This document shows, one piece after another, positions 61,343 through 64,000 of a stretch of DNA of 64,000 nt; within the stretch, counting starts at the first letter, position 1; each line of letters opens with the position of its first letter. The notes beneath the pieces are model-generated. The model was given only the letters and a program-made list of their open reading frames with translations. It was not told the DNA's origin and did not search any database. Made by a program: the position numbers and the translations under genes. The stretch is from Paenibacillus kyungheensis (lineage in GTDB: Bacteria > Bacillota > Bacilli > Paenibacillales > Paenibacillaceae), in assembly GCF_028606985.1 (NCBI RefSeq), contig NZ_CP117416.1, forward strand, positions 3,386,001 through 3,450,000. The letters run 5' to 3'.

Positions 61343-63346
61343 TTATTCATCATCGTCATCTTCCCAAGTGTCATCATCTCTGTATGCAATATTGGATTTG
61401 GATTTGGATGAAGAAGAACTAGACCCGAATAAAGTAATCCCTTTAGAAGTATGAGTATGATAATGGTTGACTACTTTAGTATTATTCTTTTGATTTTGTA
61501 ATTGACGTGTACGATAACGTTCTTCTGTTTTTGCTTTTTTTAGTGCTTGTTGTTGCGCTGTTATTTGATCATAAGCTAGTTGTAGTTCTGCAATAATACC
61601 TTTTATATTTTGTAATGATGCAAATGCAGATTCGTACTGACCATTCATTGTTAAATCTTCATAATCTTTTATAAATTTTTTAAAAGAATTTTTATAACGT
61701 TCACTTGCTCCCATGGGTAGATACCATTTTACTGTTCGATAGTGAAGCTTAAAATCATTTTCTAATCTTAACCTAAGGGGCACAGCATCATCACGGTAAT
61801 CTATTAAGGTATTGATTGTACTAACCCATTGTTCAATAGATTCAATATAGGCTGTACATTGCTGTTGCAATAGATTTAAATTTTGGGGGGATTCTGAGAA
61901 AAGAGCATGCACTTTATCGTGTTGTTTCTGTATAGATTGATACTCCTCATCTAACATTGTGTTCATATTCCACTTGATCGCTTCTTGTTCAGCTTTAGCA
62001 TAACTATATTTTAATTTATACTCAGCTTGCTTTACTTTTTCAGGAAGCTGTTGTTGTAATTGTTGCCACAATTGCAATTGCTCCTGACTAGCATATAATT
62101 CCTGTTCGATATAGATTAATTTAGAATCTAATGGTATAAGATGTTTTTCAGCTTCTATATATTTTTGAATATCTTCATGAAGATACTGTTGAATATGCTC
62201 TAAATCTGATTCAATCGTTTGTAAGGCTCTACATGCTTTCTCAAAATTTTTAAATGTATGATTCCAGACTGAAGATTTCAAATCTTGACGCGCTGAAACC
62301 CATGTTACAGATAATTCTAATTCAATACTCTTTAATACTTGCAACCGTTCATGTGCTCTTCTATGCTGTTCTCGAACGTTTTCTTGCAGAGCTATTCTAT
62401 TCTCAATAATAACAATTGATTTCTCAATAGAGTCTTCTAATTGATTCCACAAGGATTGGGCTTGCAATAGATCAGCCTGACGAATAGAAGAATGAAAGGC
62501 TTCTAAAGTGTTACTGCTTTTATTTATCCATTGATAGGGATCAATCTCAACAGTTAATAAGCTATGCTTCTCTAGAGAATTATGAATTTCAAGGCGTACT
62601 GCTTTTATTTTGTCTTCAAACTCAATAGCATATTGATAATATATTTTTAGTTGTTCATACTGTTTTTGCAATATATTCACTTTTTGCTCTACTTTTTTTA
62701 AAAGTTGAAATGATTGAATAGTATCTGAATACTGCCATTGCTTACTTTTGCTGAGTAACTCTTGAATTTCTTTTTGTTGCCTAGACCACTTGGATAAACT
62801 TGATCCTATTTCAGTGGTAAAATGGTAAATATGTTGTTCTAGTATCTTAAAGGAATCTTCCCAATGAGTATAATAATCTTGTGTATACTGCTCTGCTTCT
62901 AGTAATTCATTTATTTTGAAACGATCTAAATTAATTTGTTCTTGAATCGTTTTATGTTTCTGCAAATATTTTTTTAATTCTTCTATCAGTTCTAATGAAT
63001 CCCAAAAGAATGATGTCCAAGGTAACTTAATCTCAATTTCAATATCTTTTAACTGATTGAGTGTTTCTTTTAATATACTATATATTAATAAAGCATCTTT
63101 TTGAGTAATTCCACTTTTATTTTTTAATATATGATTAGAGTGTTCTAACAGTTCTTCAACTTCCTCCATAAGATTATTATTTTGAACATCAATAATTACT
63201 TTAATTTTGTGTATGTAAACAAATTTAGATTGTTTATATAACTTGATTATCCCTGTGAAAATAATAATCAAACCTGGTAAAAAAAATATACTTGCTACAA
63301 TCCAAAATATAATAATCCATCCGTAGTTTGCTAAAAATCCATTCAT
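61343..63346 (-). CDS. EzrA-like long coiled-coil membrane protein
   Basis: 667 residues after AAGGAGTACG. One N-terminal hydrophobic segment (about 9-32, IIIFWIVASIFFLPGLIIIFTGI), then about 550 residues of helical heptad-rich sequence with repeating Q/E/L pattern (for example IQEQINLDRFKINELLEAEQYTQDYY and LQLWQQLQQQLPEKVKQAEYKL). This is the topology of EzrA, the septation-ring regulator, but EzrA is usually about 560-575 residues and not located here. The C-terminus is unusual: HYHTHTSKGITLFG, a run of six Ser, a basic SKSKS, then an acidic DDDTWEDDDDE. Function unassigned. Confidence 0.75.
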   Translation of the reverse strand: MNGFLANYGWIIIFWIVASIFFLPGLIIIFTGIIKLYKQSKFVYIHKIKVIIDVQNNNLMEEVEELLEHSNHILKNKSGITQKDALLIYSILKETLNQLKDIEIEIKLPWTSFFWDSLELIEELKKYLQKHKTIQEQINLDRFKINELLEAEQYTQDYYTHWEDSFKILEQHIYHFTTEIGSSLSKWSRQQKEIQELLSKSKQWQYSDTIQSFQLLKKVEQKVNILQKQYEQLKIYYQYAIEFEDKIKAVRLEIHNSLEKHSLLTVEIDPYQWINKSSNTLEAFHSSIRQADLLQAQSLWNQLEDSIEKSIVIIENRIALQENVREQHRRAHERLQVLKSIELELSVTWVSARQDLKSSVWNHTFKNFEKACRALQTIESDLEHIQQYLHEDIQKYIEAEKHLIPLDSKLIYIEQELYASQEQLQLWQQLQQQLPEKVKQAEYKLKYSYAKAEQEAIKWNMNTMLDEEYQSIQKQHDKVHALFSESPQNLNLLQQQCTAYIESIEQWVSTINTLIDYRDDAVPLRLRLENDFKLHYRTVKWYLPMGASERYKNSFKKFIKDYEDLTMNGQYESAFASLQNIKGIIAELQLAYDQITAQQQALKKAKTEERYRTRQLQNQKNNTKVVNHYHTHTSKGITLFGSSSSSSKSKSNIAYRDDDTWEDDDDE

Positions 63347-63439
63347 TATTCGTACTCCTTGCTACTATGTAATGTATGTAGTTGATAAGTTTTTATCACT
63401 ATTCTTATCGACAAAAATACTATAAATGTGAAGAATATA

Positions 63440-63481
63440 CAAAAGAGGCACAGACTAATACATCGTCTGTGCCTCTTTTTC
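63440..63481 (-). terminator. Terminator of the SDR-like gene
   Basis: AAAAGAGGCACAGAC and GTCTGTGCCTCTTTTT form a perfect stem of about 14 bp, then T's. Confidence 0.9.
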
Positions 63482-63529
63482 ATTCATTTATAAAATAGCT
63501 TCAATACTTATTCCATATTCAATCAATGT

Positions 63530-64000
63530 TTATACAGACTGAATCGCTTCTTCAATAGCATCATCGCCAGACACAAGGTCGAAAGAACGACGATACGTAC
63601 TGGATTGATCTAAAATGGATGCGATCACTGAAGCGACATCTTCGCGTGGGATACTGCCTTTTTCTCCTAAATGTTCAACCAATTTCACTTTCCCTGTACC
63701 ACTATCGTTCAACAATCCACCCGGACGGATAATTGTATAATCAAGTGAACTGGCTTCTAGCATTTTATCCGCATAATGTTTAGCGACATAATAAGTTTTC
63801 ATATCGTCTGGCCATTGCGTACGATCTTCTGCATACAATGCGCTCACTAGCACAAAGCGTGAAATGCCTGCTTTCTCAGCAGCTTCCATACTTTTGACTG
63901 CTCCATCTAGATCAATCAATAACGTTTTGTCTGCACCTGTGCTACCACCAGAACCTGCTGCAAAAACCACTGCATCTGCTCCTTGAAGTACTTTGGTTAG
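63530..64000 (-). CDS. NAD(P)-binding SDR-like protein, N-terminus outside window
   Basis: The frame is open to the right edge; 157 codons are visible and the residues before the internal GTG (LTKVLQGADAVVFAAGSGG) continue a Rossmann fold. The first glycine-rich NAD(P) motif must lie outside. Visible features: AVVFAAGSGGSTGADKTLLIDLDGAVKSMEAAEKAGISRFVLVSAL, the YVAKHYADKMLEASSLDYTIIRPGGL segment (Y-x-x-K catalytic-type pair), and a short tail. This matches atypical SDRs such as YwnB, NmrA-like NAD(P)H-binding family. The truncation at the window edge prevents a length or substrate call. Confidence 0.82.
   Translation of the reverse strand, partial: LTKVLQGADAVVFAAGSGGSTGADKTLLIDLDGAVKSMEAAEKAGISRFVLVSALYAEDRTQWPDDMKTYYVAKHYADKMLEASSLDYTIIRPGGLLNDSGTGKVKLVEHLGEKGSIPREDVASVIASILDQSSTYRRSFDLVSGDDAIEEAIQSV

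Overview
The window reads as chromosome of a low-to-moderate G+C Firmicute of the Bacillales, most likely Paenibacillaceae. The evidence is Spo0A, AbrB, a Bacillus-type Fnr with a C-terminal cysteine cluster, a methionine T-box, strong AGGAGG ribosome sites with many TTG/GTG starts, and asp23-amaP-DUF2273 inserted between accC and nusB. G+C was judged by eye, not counted. No rRNA, tRNA, CRISPR array, insertion sequence or prophage was found. Both outermost genes (1-363 and 63530-64000) run off the window.

Layout: (1) 1-6700 is an accessory stretch. It holds an HNH nuclease-like gene behind tandem repeats, a membrane coiled-coil protein, an unrecognised intergenic RNA candidate (about 2039-2204), a VOC protein, a secreted protein, an AraC regulator, a chromosomal AAC(6')-Ie-like acetyltransferase, and a divergent DUF6809-like/Cro-like pair around tandem operators. 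(2) 6743-25675 is the conserved Bacillales block on the minus strand: pepP-like, efp, lysC, accB-accC-asp23-amaP-DUF2273, nusB-folD-xseA-xseB-ispA-dxs-tlyA-argR-recN-spo0A. (3) 26049-33244 holds yqhQ, an SA1362-like gene, a GHL10 glycosidase-like secreted protein, mntR, metG behind its T-box, yidD and zur. (4) 33535-37726 encodes a large secreted protein and a cytoplasmic NagZ-type hexosaminidase. (5) 38040-45705 is an anaerobic fermentation module: pflA, pflB, adhE and a divergent fnr, with FNR boxes at the class II position of both enzyme promoters. (6) 46315-52159 is a probable keto-sugar/polyol cluster (ThuA-like, two isomerase-like TIM barrels, Gfo/Idh dehydrogenase, divergent AraC). (7) 52390-56977 is a sucrose operon, scrR-scrB-scrA. 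(8) 57074-64000 carries abrB, several small or uncharacterised genes, a Spo0A-boxed LysM protein, msrAB and an EzrA-like long coiled-coil membrane protein.

The most striking observation is an absence. In Bacillus subtilis the syntenic block carries spoIVB between recN and spo0A, and the eight-gene spoIIIA operon between efp and accB. Neither is present here, although the flanking order is otherwise kept and spo0A retains an excellent SigH-type promoter with 0A boxes. This suggests a lineage that has lost, or moved, late sporulation genes while keeping Spo0A as a transition-state regulator. 0A boxes, or variants of them, before abrB and a LysM gene fit that reading.

Regulation can be read in unusual detail: FNR class II promoters, a cre site overlapping the -35 of scrB inside the scrR stop region, paired GGAACCGGTTCC operators, Zur-box-like palindromes before zur, and an internal ribosome site in lysC for a separate beta subunit.
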